From positions 4,204,419 to 4,268,418 of the forward strand of contig RPFO01000448.1 in the NCBI GenBank assembly GCA_009746045.1: 64,000 nucleotides of DNA, given 5' to 3'. The number at the start of each line of letters is the position of its first letter. Positions within the stretch are counted from its first letter, which is position 1. Below are positions 6,210 to 17,700 of the stretch, one piece after another. This stretch comes from Mesostigma viride (taxonomy: Eukaryota; Streptophyta; Mesostigmatophyceae; Mesostigmatales; Mesostigmataceae). The position numbers were made by a program, and so were the translations under genes. A model generated the notes under the pieces. That model had not been told where the DNA came from. It did not search any database and saw nothing but the letters and a program-made list of their open reading frames with translations.

Positions 6210-8846
6210 CTACATGTCCACAAACACCTCATTCATGACGTCCTCAGGGGGGGCTAAGTCGTCATCCTCCAGCCAGTCGTCACCCTCCTCAACCCCACCA
6301 CCCACCGCCGTTGGCCTGGCCCCCGATGCCACCTGGCGCTCCCTCGCCTGCTGCGCCGCCGCTGCCAGCAGCTCCTCCGTCACATCCTCCTCCTCCTCCT
6401 CCCCCCCCTCCTTGGGCTGTCCCTGCCCCTCAGGACCATCCTGAGAGGTGCGCTCGCCACGGTCAACGCCGTGACTACCCGGTGCCACGGAACGCATGCC
6501 GGCAAGGGCTGTCCCCGCGTTGCCAGCATCGCCGCCTCCCCTTCCAGTTGGCGCCCCGCCGCTGCTTCCTGCCGCATTGTTCCCCACAAGTGTGTCCCAG
6601 TCGTCGGCGCTGATCGGGCGGCCGCCGGTGTCGTCGCCGCCTCGCGCCGCGTCCACATCATCGTCGTTGCTGTCGTCGTTGTTGGCATCATCGGTGCCGG
6701 TCGCAGGTGGCGGCATCATGCCGTCCACAGGGTTGTCGGTCGGGTCATCAATGGGAAGCTCGCCGGTCTCGATCAGGCGGATCTCACGCAGGTTGGCCTG
6801 GACAAGGGTGGGAGGTGGCGGAGGCAAGGAGGGGCAGCAAGGGGGGGGGGGGAGCAAGTGCAAGGCGGTTCGTGAGTAGAAGGGGGGTAAGGAGTACATG
6901 TGGGGGGGGGTGAGGTCAAGAGGGGTAGCAAATGGTACCAAGGACCAGCACAGTAGCGACGAATAACAAGGAAGAGTCAGGGATGAATGGGGGGGGGGAC
7001 AGAATGGCTATGCATACACCCCTAGCTCCACGTTTAACATGGGGTCCGGCCGACCCAGGGCTGCGATCTTAAACCTAAAATCAAATCCAGGGCTGACGAT
7101 CTTAAAGTTGAGAGCGGTAGGATCTTAAACCTGATGCGGTATACATGAGTATATAATCTGTATCGCATACCACTGACCAGCCATTTGTACCAACTTTAAG
7201 ATCTTTTTGCCCAAAACCAGCCCTGCGATCTTAAACCTGAAATTGCAAAATCCAGGGTCTCAAGATCTTAATCCTGGAAATCTTAAACGCGGGACTAGGG
7301 GTGTACATGCTGGTTAGTGAGGTTACCACAGTGGTGTGTAAGGTACTTGTAGCTGCTGTGCCCACCGCCGATGCCTGTGCTATGGCCATCGATTATGCAG
7401 CCTTCGCAATGGTCAACCCAGTGCATCGCAGACCCCGTCACATCCCATCCCGTATCGCATCCCATATCTCACTGAAAACCTTCACCCACCCATCCATGAA
7501 GCAAAGAATGTATCAATTGTCAACCCACCCCTTCTCTACCTTTGGCGCCCTTACCCGACATCCCTGCCTATGGCTTCGCAGAGCAACCACTTCTTGAAAT
7601 CGTCGGATTCCACATCAACAGCCAGAGCAATGTCCTTGTGTCAGCAGATCTCCATGTATCACGCCCCCACTTGCCATCCTTCCGTACAGCTTGGCATTGC
7701 AGCCACTCAACAAGGGCGGGTGGTTTGCGAAACAGCGGTCTCTCCGCGTGACTGTAGCACCCGCCATATGCTTTTCTCTAACTATGGTACCCGTACCCAA
7801 CATCCCTTTGTAAAGCAGCTGCGCGCGACCACTGCCCAAAGCAGATGAACTCCCATACAAAGATTGCAATAACATACTCTCTATCCATGGCCCGTACCCA
7901 CACGCGCTTGGTCCCCTATCCATGGCAGCCGTACCCGCACACGCTTGGTGCCCCCGAGCTTCTCCAGCTCCTCCACAAACTCGGTGTAGCCCATGGTTGG
8001 CTTGAGCCGCTTGTGCCAATTATAGTACAGCGTCTCCAGCTTGGACAGGTCGCTGGCCTGGGGGAGCCAAGATCACGGGACAGGTGGCGATGCAGCAGGG
8101 AAGGAAATCCGAATTTATTCATACGCGCTTCTGGCTAAAGTAAATGCATATGGGAAGGGAGAGGAGGCAAGATACCAGATCAAAGGCGTGACAGAGTGCA
8201 GAAAAAAGGGTGATAGCAGGGGGGGTAACCAGGGGCGTAATAAACAGTGCAATAAGGATTGTGGTAAGGTGAGTAATAGGGGGCATGCTAGGGAGCATGA
8301 TAGTGAGCATTAGAAGAAGTCTACATAGAAACATGCCAGCATATGCCTCGTTACAAAACATGCCCGCTAAACTTGTTTTCATAGGCAGTAAAATGGACAT
8401 GCGGGAAATTAGTATGACGATTTAGGCTTCAGGTCGCAGGTCGGGCATCGCTTGCCGTTCGAGGGACGTACCTCGTGGCCTTCTCCCCTCAGTCGACCTT
8501 GCAACAACTTTGGAAACGTCTCGTACACATACAGGATACCGTTGGGCCCTACCAAGTCATCGACGCTCACTTTCTTCTTAGGCCTCTTTTTAATTGCCGT
8601 GGATTTGGGATCCGTGCCGGGGTCGGAGGCATTGACAGGCGAGGCCTGTGGTGCGCTGGTCCCGTCCTTCTTCTTGGGGCAATTTTTATACCAATGGCCC
8701 ACACCGCCACAGTTTACGCAAGCACTGGGCTTCCGTGGCTCCGAGGGAGTGGCACTCGGTCCCCCCTTCCTCTTCGGGCAGTCCTTTAACCAATGCCCTG
8801 TATCCCCGCAGCCTAAGCACGCGTTGCTTTTTGCCACCGTGGCCAT
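6210..8846 (-). CDS. TIPIN: TIPIN/Csm3/Swi3 homologue (replication fork protection)
   Basis: There are three exons on the minus strand, all with phase-0 junctions: 8846-8472 (125 aa), 8057-7935 (41 aa) and 6797-6210 (195 aa plus stop), about 361 aa in all. Exon 1 starts M-A-T-V-A-K and has two zinc knuckles C-x2-C-x4-H-x4-C (residues 10-23 and 43-56), then a basic K-K-R-P-K-K-K and the start of the Swi3 domain ending in G-R-L-R-G-E-G-H-E. Exon 2 continues A-S-D-L-S-K-L-E-T-L-Y-Y-N-W-H-K-R-L to E-K-L-G-G-T-K-R-V-R, the conserved Swi3 core. Exon 3 adds A-N-L-R-E-I-R-L and a long acidic, disordered tail. TIPIN pairs with TIMELESS/Tof1 to stabilise stalled forks and support checkpoint signalling in the nucleus. 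The zinc-knuckle N-terminus is the plant-type layout. Splicing is inferred from consensus sites and domain continuity. About 300 bases downstream (5910-6209) show nothing recognisable. Confidence 0.87.
7015..7305. mobile_element. MITE in TIPIN intron 2
   Basis: The terminal inverted repeats start TACACCCCTAG and end CTAGGGGTGTA; the arms extend about 20 bp with mismatches (CGTTTAA is shared). The element is about 291 bp, with TA at both ends as for a Tc1/mariner-type target. The interior holds five or more copies of GATCTTAAA-type motifs in both orientations. It has no coding capacity. Confidence 0.65.
7881..7948 (-). repeat. Tandem duplication of the TIPIN exon 2 - intron 2 boundary
   Basis: Two near-identical copies of about 31-33 bp lie side by side (7881-7911 and 7916-7948). 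On the minus strand each contains CCAAGCGYGTG, then GGGTACGG, then CCATGGATAG. The upstream copy supplies the predicted donor CGG|GTACGG. The second copy lies in the intron and recreates a donor-like site. Confidence 0.75.
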
Positions 8847-9865
8847 TACTTCTGGGAAATTTTCGGATGCGATAAATTACCAGGCCACTTCCGAACAGAA
8901 AGGACAATTTCTTCTAAGCAGCCCACAAACGTACTCGAAATTTAAGCAGGGCATCTCTAAACCACGTAAAGGTACATACAGAGGTAGGGTGGTCGACTGG
9001 CTGCCGGGTATAATGAACTGCGACAAGTGGACGCTTGTCGCCTCGAATCGTTTGCTCCTGGGCTAGAACTACGATCTATGAGTCGGGAGCTCTCGGATAT
9101 TGTCTTTTCTGGGGCGATGGGAATCTGCAATGGCGGAATTCGGGCAGAGCCATACTGTAGCAAGCTGGCGTGCGTCCGTGTACAACACAAACTTGCCGCC
9201 AAATTTGAGCCTCGCCCTTTGCAATTCTGGCGCGGCGCATCTCAGCAACTGAGTGGAATGGCCGTATTCATGCGGAACTTAACCACCAGTACGAAACGTG
9301 CCACGTGGAATACGTAGGTGAAGACGGACTGCATGACAGCAGAAAAACCTTCAGCGAGCTAGGCGACTAATAATTCTCTTTTCTACTGTAGCAACATCCT
9401 ATGTATCCCATTTCCCAAGGCACCTGGGCCTAGAGAGGGGCAAATAATAATGAAACCAACGTAAACGGAATCTCAAAGAGAACGAATTCTTAATAACCCG
9501 ACATTTTTAATAATAGCTGCGTTGTCCTGTCTCGCTGCTTTTCTTTTTCACAAGGATGGTTCGCCATAACCAATTATCTAGGAAAGTGATATCCAGATAA
9601 GAAATGACCAATTGGATGAGTTGGTTTCATCCCGAGAGCGCCGAGGTCAGGAAATTAGTTCTGAAAGAGAGCGCATGCTTCTCGAGGTTGGAACCCCGAC
9701 GGGGATGCAGACACGCCGGAATTTAAACTAGTTTTAAGGGCAAGTCGTAGGTTTTGAAGACACAAAATACTGGAGCAGGTTGGGTTTTGTTTGACAAAAG
9801 AATGCCCATTGATAAGCTTGGCCCTGCGGACTCTCCAACATCAATTAGAAGATAGAATAGGAGGG
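8847..9865. promoter_or_regulatory. Divergent intergenic region between TIPIN and the EF-hand gene
   Basis: About 1 kb separates two divergent start codons, so it likely holds both promoters. I see no convincing TATA box or repeated operator. A 96-codon plus-strand frame (9027-9317) has no ATG at its start and no recognisable motif. Its internal ATG at about 9078 could begin a small protein, but nothing supports it. Confidence 0.4.
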
Positions 9866-10210
9866 ATGGCTACGGAGGCTCGCCGACCACCATCTCTTCG
9901 GCTGGACTCAGCTCGGTCTCCCAGAGACGCCGGCATCCCAAACTCTGCCCGAAATGCGGTGGGGTCTTCTGCCGTCTCCTCACCGCTAACGCGAAGCTTC
10001 TCTACGCCGCGCGTACCCCCGCGCTCCTCGCTGGTAGACACGTCGCCGAAAGAGCGGGCTTTCTCCAAGTCTGGCAAAAGCCCCCGGCAGGATCCTGCCG
10101 CATCCAGCAATGGGCTGTCGAAAGAAAGGGCGGCCGCGTTGATGCAGAAGCGACACGACATCATATCAGCCAGCAGGACGTCCCATCCGCATCGAATCGG
10201 CCGTTGGGAT
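9866..10210 (+). CDS. EF-hand gene, predicted exon 1 (115 codons)
   Basis: The first in-frame ATG is at 9866 (M-A-T-E-A-R-R). The product is basic, Ser/Arg/Pro-rich and disordered, with S-P and S-x-R sites (S-A-R-S-P-R, K-S-P-R-Q-D) and ends I-G-R-W-D at donor GAT|GTGAGTCAT, phase 0. Codon use looks coding. Its link to the later exons is inferred from strand and phase. A candidate next exon starts at 10772 (E-D-F-N-L-G-A-V-H-A-I-L-D-P-L-D), but I find no phase-compatible donor for it. Confidence 0.6.
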
Positions 10211-11680
10211 GTGAGTCATGGGTACTGCCTCTAGATAAGAGATGAAGCCTGAACCTATGGTTGCCTCGTACGTGGTACATTCTCGCCTTGAGGTGGACCG
10301 TAGGTAACCTTCGGTACCCGGCGCCAGGACTTCGGCGCCAACTGGCGCGCCCCGCCAAAAGTGCACCCCGGGCCCAGCCAAAAGGTACACTTGGGGCCGA
10401 ATGGGGGGGGCATCCCCCCAACTTTGGCATGGCCACAAAACAAATCTTCTGAAGCTGAAATTTTGCAGCCAATTCAGTACGTCCACGGCGAGTTAGCCTG
10501 GTCAGTCAGCGTGATTTTTAGAGGTGGCTAGCTCAAGTTATCAATTTTGAGGCTAAACTTTTCATGGAAACATCCCCATGCAAACATGACAACCTAAAAA
10601 ATAGTAAACCTTTTCTGTTTGACCTGGGGCTTTGAAAACAAGTTATCCACGGACGTAACACCCCTTCAGTGTCATAAAATGTGGGAGAAAGTCAAGCCAG
10701 GTGCCTCCTGGGAGCCAAAACCTATTTTTAGCTTCCGCAGCTTGCTAACTGCCACTTGCTAACTTGTAGAGGAAGATTTCAATTTGGGTGCCGTACACGC
10801 GATTCTGGATCCTCTTGATGAGACATTTCAGCTGAGCTATCACAAGCTTATACTAGATGGCTGCACATATGGTTACATTCACCCGCCCTGGCAGGGAGGG
10901 GGGTACCTACGGTCGACCTAAACATCGCTATTCCCGGTACAATTTCAATGTGGCTGCCACGCGTTCATGCGTGTGTCATCATGTGAGCGCAACCGTGTGT
11001 GCCCCATGATGTGTACTATATCTCGTATCGGTGTGATGATGTGTGTGCGATCATCCCCTCAGCCTACATCGCCAGCGTTTCTGAGTCCATGGCACCCGAA
11101 CGTTGCTGCTTGAGCCCGTCCCCACCATGTCACGGTGGGCCGTCCAGCTGCCTCGACGCTCAACGGGCAGCTTGTATGCTCGTTACAGCTACAGTAGAGT
11201 ACATCCTCGTAGTGTAACTGCGACTGCATAATCATGGACATGGCCGTGGAGTGACGCAGGATATATGTTATGTGTGCCGAGCTATAATCATCTTAGGCAA
11301 TGTAGTTCACGGTTTGCAGACCCCATGACGGAAGGCTGCTTCGGCTGCTTCTCCACGGACCTGATGGGGGGACCATGGGGACCACGGTACGTGTACAGTG
11401 TCACTATACAGCTCACTATACAGTAGCACTATACAGTGTCACTAGACTGTGTCACTGAACGGTGTCACTATACGCTGTCACTATACAGTGTCACTGCACG
11501 GCATCACTATATAGTTGCACCACACAGTGTCACTATACAGTAGCACTATACTGTAGCACCCATTCATCTCCATCATCCCGAAAGGCTGGGTGTCTCATTG
11601 ATACAAAGATATCCTCTACATCAACCCCCCCCCTCCCCAAACGCCTCTTCCCGGTCACCCGCAACCATGGTTCTCCCCCG

Positions 11681-11722
<42 letters not shown>

Positions 11723-14700
11723 CACCTCCCTCTCCTTTTCTGTGTAGCAATCACTATATCCCTACACGCCCTCCCCTCTACCCCACTCCCATGGTACCTT
11801 CTTCATCCCACATCTCCCCTCCCCACTCCCCCAACGCCCTTCTCTCCCCCCCCCCCCCCTCCCTCCTCTCACCCGCCCCCCTCTTTTCAACCTCCCCCCA
11901 ACCCCAACCCCCAACCCCAGGAGATGTCAGAGTTTGCGTGCCTGGCCACGGAGGACGCGTTCGCGCTAAAGAACAAAGCGCGCCAGGCGCAAGCAGAACA
12001 GTCTGCCGCCGCCGCCAGCACCGCCGCCGCCAACCTGACCGCCTCCTACCCCAGCGACACGGGCCGCTCCTTGTTCCACAATCACCCGGAGACGCGCCCC
12101 ATCGGGTCCATGTCCCTCCTCGAGCGGTTGCGGACGACGGAACTGGGCCGGCCGAGCAGCGCGGTGGGGGCCAACGAGAGCTCCGGATTCAGCCCATCAT
12201 CGACCGGATTCAGCCCATCGCCCGACCTTGGGAGGGGCCCCCACGCGTCCCCCCCAGTGCACACGGATCGACACGGGTCCCTGTCCCTTCGGCTACGGCT
12301 GGGCGGCAGCGGCGCCATGGGCAGCCGAGGCAGCAGCACAATAGGGGGCCCTGTGAGTCCGCGTGGGGCCAGCTTTAGTCCCGGCGGTCCCCCGCTCTCT
12401 CCTCGCTCCCCCGCCTCCCCTCCCTCACGCCGATGGGGCTCCACTGTTGGCTTCGGGGCCCACGGGGGGCGGGGCAGCGCCAGCCCTCGCCGCATGACAA
12501 ACGCCAGCGGAAGAGGGTCGGTCAGCTCCGACGTGGGCATTACCCCGCAATCATGGGACGAGGTTGCGGGGGCAAAGGGGGGGGTTGCCAAGGGGGGGGC
12601 GGCAGGGGCGGGGTGCCTAGCACCCGGGTCAGCGCAGGGGCGGGCGGGGTGGCAGTTCCAGGGTGGGCGGGAGGCCTGGCCGACGTCCCCCACCGCGGGG
12701 GCGGGGCACCGCAAGAGCAAGCCGGCTTGGTCGGAGCTGAGAGCGATTGCCAAGAAGACAGGATGTGAGTGGCCCTAGTGAGGGGGTAGCAGTTGATGCC
12801 AGTTGTTAGGTCTTAGCAGGTAGATCCTAGTAGTTAGGGCCTGGTAGCTACGGAATGGTAGTCGCATGCATAAGAGTTAGGGCATATGTTTGGGAGCCTG
12901 TAGGGAGTTTTTTGAGGCAATCACTGGTAATAGGTGTGCAGGGCTCCAGACGCCAGTGAAGGGCTGCGTTGCTTTAGTTAGCGGCAGCATTGGAGAACTG
13001 AATAGGAAGTATATGGAGGCTGAATAGTAAGTACGTGGGGGGGAGCATGGCCGGCAGCATGGGATGTGGGTTGTCGGGGAAGAATGCTGGCTCAGGGCTA
13101 CCATTGCAGTAACATTAGAGGCGAGGGGCAATTAAAGCTCTTTTGGGTGGGGGATTTGCTATGCGCATCTCTGGGTTATGAACAGTGTTGTTTGTGTGCC
13201 ACTTGTCCTGTATCTATTGCCTCTCTTGATAGCATGCACAACGAGACAGCCAAATAGTTATGCAACAGTTTTTTTCCCTTTGTAAAATATCATCTGGCCA
13301 TCGCCTAATGCCATGTGGCCATGTGTCTGATGGTATCTGGCCCATTCGTCTAATATCAACTGTCTCACTTAGTCACTTTATACATCATCATCTTCAGTGA
13401 GTGGGCTAGTAGTCATTTGTCTCCCAATGTACGTAACTGTCTCGCCTTTCGTCTCCCTTGTCATGCAATCTATTCACATGCATCCCGTGCCACGCAGTGT
13501 ACGAGTCCACGCTCCGCACAATGCTCAAGTGCTTCCGGCACGCCATGGGGGCGGCCGGCAGTAACAGCGGCGCCAGCAGCGGGGCGGCCGCGAATGCTTC
13601 CACCGGCAATCGCGCCGCCAGCACACGCACCGGAGGTCCTGTCGTGCCCAGTACTCGACCCGATGCCGTCGTGGCCAATACCATGGGAACGGGGGGGGAT
13701 GGTGGCGGCGGCAGCAGTACCAAAAGCAGTAATGGAAGCAGCAGTAACAATGGGGGGGGCCATGCCACCGACGGGACAAATGACGGGGCCGCCTCAACGA
13801 GTTCAGGGGCCGGGTTGACCCCCATCATCACCTCAGTGCCCGCATCCGCCACGTCACCAGGGGCGATCGGCTCGCTGGCATTGAACCGGGACCAGTTCCG
13901 GGCGCTCATGTTTGCCGAGGGGATCCGCAACCACAGCGCAGCGGACCACTTGTTCAGCGTGTTTGACGCGGCCAAGGACGGGCGCGTCACGTTTGAGAGC
14001 TATGCGACGCTCATCGGGCTGCTGCAGAATGGGGACGATGATGAACGCACAAGCAGTGAGTGACGAATGGTAGCAGTAGTGATGAATGGTGGCAGTGGGT
14101 GATGAATGGTGGCAGCAAGTGATGAATGGTGGCAGTGAGTGATGAATGGTGGCAGCAAGTGATGAATGGTGGCAGTGAGTGATGAATGGTGGCAGTGGGT
14201 GATGAATGGTGGCAGCAAGTGATGAATGGTGGCAGTGAGTGATGAATGGTGGCAGCAAGTGATGAATGGTGGCAGTGAGTGATGAATGGTGGCAGTGAGT
14301 GATGAATGGTAGCAGCGAGTGATGAATGGTGGCAGTGAGTGATGAATGGTAGCAGTGAGTGACGAATGGTAGCAGTGAGTGATGAATGGTAGCAGTGAGT
14401 GATGAATGGTGGCAGTGAGTGATGAATGGTAGCAGCGAGTGATGAATGGTGGCAGCGAGTGATGAATGGTGGCAGCGAGTGATGAATGGTGGCAGTGAGT
14501 GATGAATGGTAGCAGTGAGTGATGAATGGTGGCAGTGAGTGATGAATGGTAGCAGTGAGTGATGAATGGTAGCAGTGAGTGATGAATGGTAGCAGTGAGT
14601 GATGAATGGTGGCAGTGGGCGATGAATGGTGGCAGTAAGTGATGAATGGTAGCAGTGAGTGATGAATGGTGGCAGTAGTGATGAATGGTAGCAGTGAGTG

Positions 14701-17700
14701 ATGAATGGTGGCAGTGAGTGATGAATGGTGGCAGTGGGCGATGAATGGTAGCAGTGAGTGATGAATGGTGGCAGTGGGCGATGAATGGTGGCAGTGAGTG
14801 ATGAATGGTAGCAGTAGTGATGAATGGTGGCAGTGAGTGATGAATGGTAGCAGTGAGTGATGAATGGTGGCAGTGGGTGATGAATGGTGGCAGTGAGTGA
14901 TGAATGGTGGCAGTAGTGATGAATGGTGGCAGTGAGTGATGAATGGTGGCAGTGAGTGATGAATGGTAGCAGTAAGTGATGAATGGTAGCAGTGAGTGAT
15001 GAATGGTGGCAGTGAGTGATGAATGGTGGCAGTGAGTGATGAATGGTAGCAGCGAGTGATGAATGGTGGCAGTGAGTGATGAATGGTAGCAGCGAGTGAT
15101 GAATGGTAGCAGTAGTGATGAATGGTGGCAGCGAGTGATGAATGGTGGCAGTGGGTGATGAATGGTAGCAGTGAGTGATGAATGGTAGCAGTAGTGATGA
15201 ATGGTAGCAGTAGTGATGGATGGTAGCAGTGAGTGATGAATGGTAGCATGAGCAGCGAGTGACAAATGGTAGCAAGGGCAGTGACGAATGGTAGCACGAG
15301 CAGTGACGAATGGTAGCAGCGAGTGATGAATGGTGGCAGCGAGTGGTGAATGGTGGCAGTGAGTGATGAATGGTTGCAGTGAGTGATGAATGGTCGATGA
15401 ATGGTAGCAGTGGTGACGAATGGTAGCAGTGAGTGACGAATGGTGGCAGTGAGTGATGAATGGTGGCAGTGGGTGATGAATGGTCGCAGTGGGCGGGGAA
15501 TGGTAGCAGCGAGTGATGAATGGTGGCAGTGAGTGATGAATGGTGGCAGTGAGTGATGAATGGTGGCAGTGAGTGATGAATGGTGGCAGTGAGTGATGAA
15601 TGGTAGCAGTGGGTGATGAATGGTGGCAGTGAGTGATGAATGGTGGCAGTGAGTGATGAATTGTAGCATTGAGTGATGAATGGTGGCAGTGAGTGATGAA
15701 TGGTGGCAGTGAGTGATGAATGGTAGCAGCAAGTGATGAATGGTGGCAGTGAGTGATGAATGGTGGCAGTGAGTGATGAATGGTGGCAGTGGGTGATGAA
15801 TGGTGGCAGTGAGTGATGAACGGTGGCAGTGAGTGATGAATGGTAGCAGCGAGTGATGAATGGTAGCTGTGAGTGATGAATGGGGAAAGTAGTGATGAAT
15901 GGTAGCAGTGAGTGCTGAATGGTGGCAGTAGTGATGAATGGTGGCAGTGAGTGATGAATGGTGGCAGTGAGTGATGAATGGTCGCACTGGGCGAGGAATG
16001 GTAGCAGCGAGTGATGAATGGTGGCAGTAGTGATGAATGGTGGCAGTGAGTGATGAATGGTCCATGAATGGTAGCAGTGGTGACGAATGGTAGCAGTGAG
16101 TGACGAATGGTGGCAGCGAGTGATGAATGGTGGCAGTGAGCGATGAATGGTAGCAGTGAGTGAAGAATGGTAGCATTGAGTGATGAATTGTAGCATTGAG
16201 TGAAGAATGGTGGCAGTGAGTGATGAATTATAGCATTGAGTGATGAATGGTAGCAGTGAGTGATGAATGGTAGCAGTGAGTGAAGAATGGTGGCAGTGAG
16301 TGATGAATGGTAGCAGTGAGTGATGAATGTTAGCAGTGAGTGATGAATGGTGGCAGTGAGTGACGAATGGTGGCAGTGAGTGATGAATGGTGGCAGTGAG
16401 TGATGAATGGTGGCAGTGAGTGATGAATGGTAGCATTGAGTGATGAATGGTGGCAGCGAGTGGTGAATGGTAGCAGTGAGTGATGAATGGTAGCATTGAG
16501 TGATGAATGGTAGCAGTAGTGATGAATGGTAGCAGTGAGTGAAGAATGGTGGCAGTGAGTGATGAATGGTGGCAGCGAGTGATGAATGGTGGCAGTGAGT
16601 GATGAATGGTGGCAGCGAGTGGTGAATGGTAGCAGTGAGTGATGAATGGTTGCAGTGAGTGATGAATGGTCGATGAATGGTAGCAGTGAGTGATGAATGG
16701 TAGCAGTGGTGATGAATGGTGGCAGTGAGTGATGAATGGTGGCAGTGAGTGATGAATGGTAGCAGTGAGTGATGAATGGTGGCAGTGAGTGATGAATTGT
16801 AGCATTGAGTGAAGAATGGTGGCAGAGGGTGATGAATGGTGGCAGTGAATGATGAATGGTGGCAGTGAGTGATGAATGGTGGCAGTGAGTGATGAATTGT
16901 AGCATTGAGTGAAGAATGGTGGCAGAGGGTGATGAATGGTGGCAGTGAATGATGAATGGTTGCAGTGAGTGATGAATGGTGGCAGTGAGTGATGAATGGT
17001 GGCAGTGAGTGATGAATGGTAGCAGTGAGTGATGAATGGTGGCAGTGAGTGTTGAATGGTAGCAGTAGTGATGAATGGTAGCAGTGAGTGATGAATGGGG
17101 GCAGTGAGTGATGAATGGTGGCAGTAGTGATGAATGGTGGCAGTGAGTGATGAATGGTGGCAGCGAGTGGTGAATGGTAGCAGTGAGTGATGAATGGTGG
17201 CAGTGAGTGATGAATTGTAGCATTGAGTGAAGAATGGTGGCAGAGGGTGATGAATGGTGGCAGTGAATGATGAATGGTGGCAGTGAGTGATGAATGGTGG
17301 CAGTGGTTGATGAATGGTAGCTGTGAGTGATGAATGGTGGCAGCGAGTGGTGAATGGTAGCAGTGAGTGATGAATGGTGGCAGTGAGTGATGAATGGTGG
17401 CAGTGAGTGATGAATGGTGGCAGTGAGTGATGAATGGTAGCAGTGAGTGATGAATGGTGGCAGTGAGTGATGAATGGTGGCAGTAGTGATGAATGGTGGC
17501 AGTGAGTGATGAATGGTGGCAGTGAGTGATGAATGGTGGCAGTAGTGATGAATGGTGGCAGTGAGTGATGAATGGTGGCAGTGAGTGATGAATGGTGGCA
17601 GTAGTGATGAATGGTGGCAGTGAGTGATGAATGATGGCAGTGAGTGATGAATGGTGGCAGTAGTGATGAATGGTGGCAGTGAGTGATGAATGGTGGCAGT

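Larger units (their letters stand above)
10211..11920 (+). other. Intronic region between exons 1 and 3 of the EF-hand gene
   Basis: It holds a possible small exon near 10772-10830, a minisatellite (11390-11555), a CA microsatellite and a C-rich tract leading to the acceptor AACCCCAG at 11920. Minus-strand frames at 10161-10486 are GC-skew artefacts without motifs. Confidence 0.45.

Noticed and set aside
9027-9317. Plus-strand 96-codon frame
   Set aside because: It starts at a non-ATG codon, has no motif and lies in the divergent promoter region. Kept only as a note.
10161-10486. Minus-strand proteins of about 105 residues
   Set aside because: They overlap in two frames, lie within an intronic GC-rich stretch and have no motif.
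12082-12753. Minus-strand 223-codon frame over EF-hand exon 3
   Set aside because: A shadow of the Ser/Pro-rich exon; the splice sites support the plus strand.
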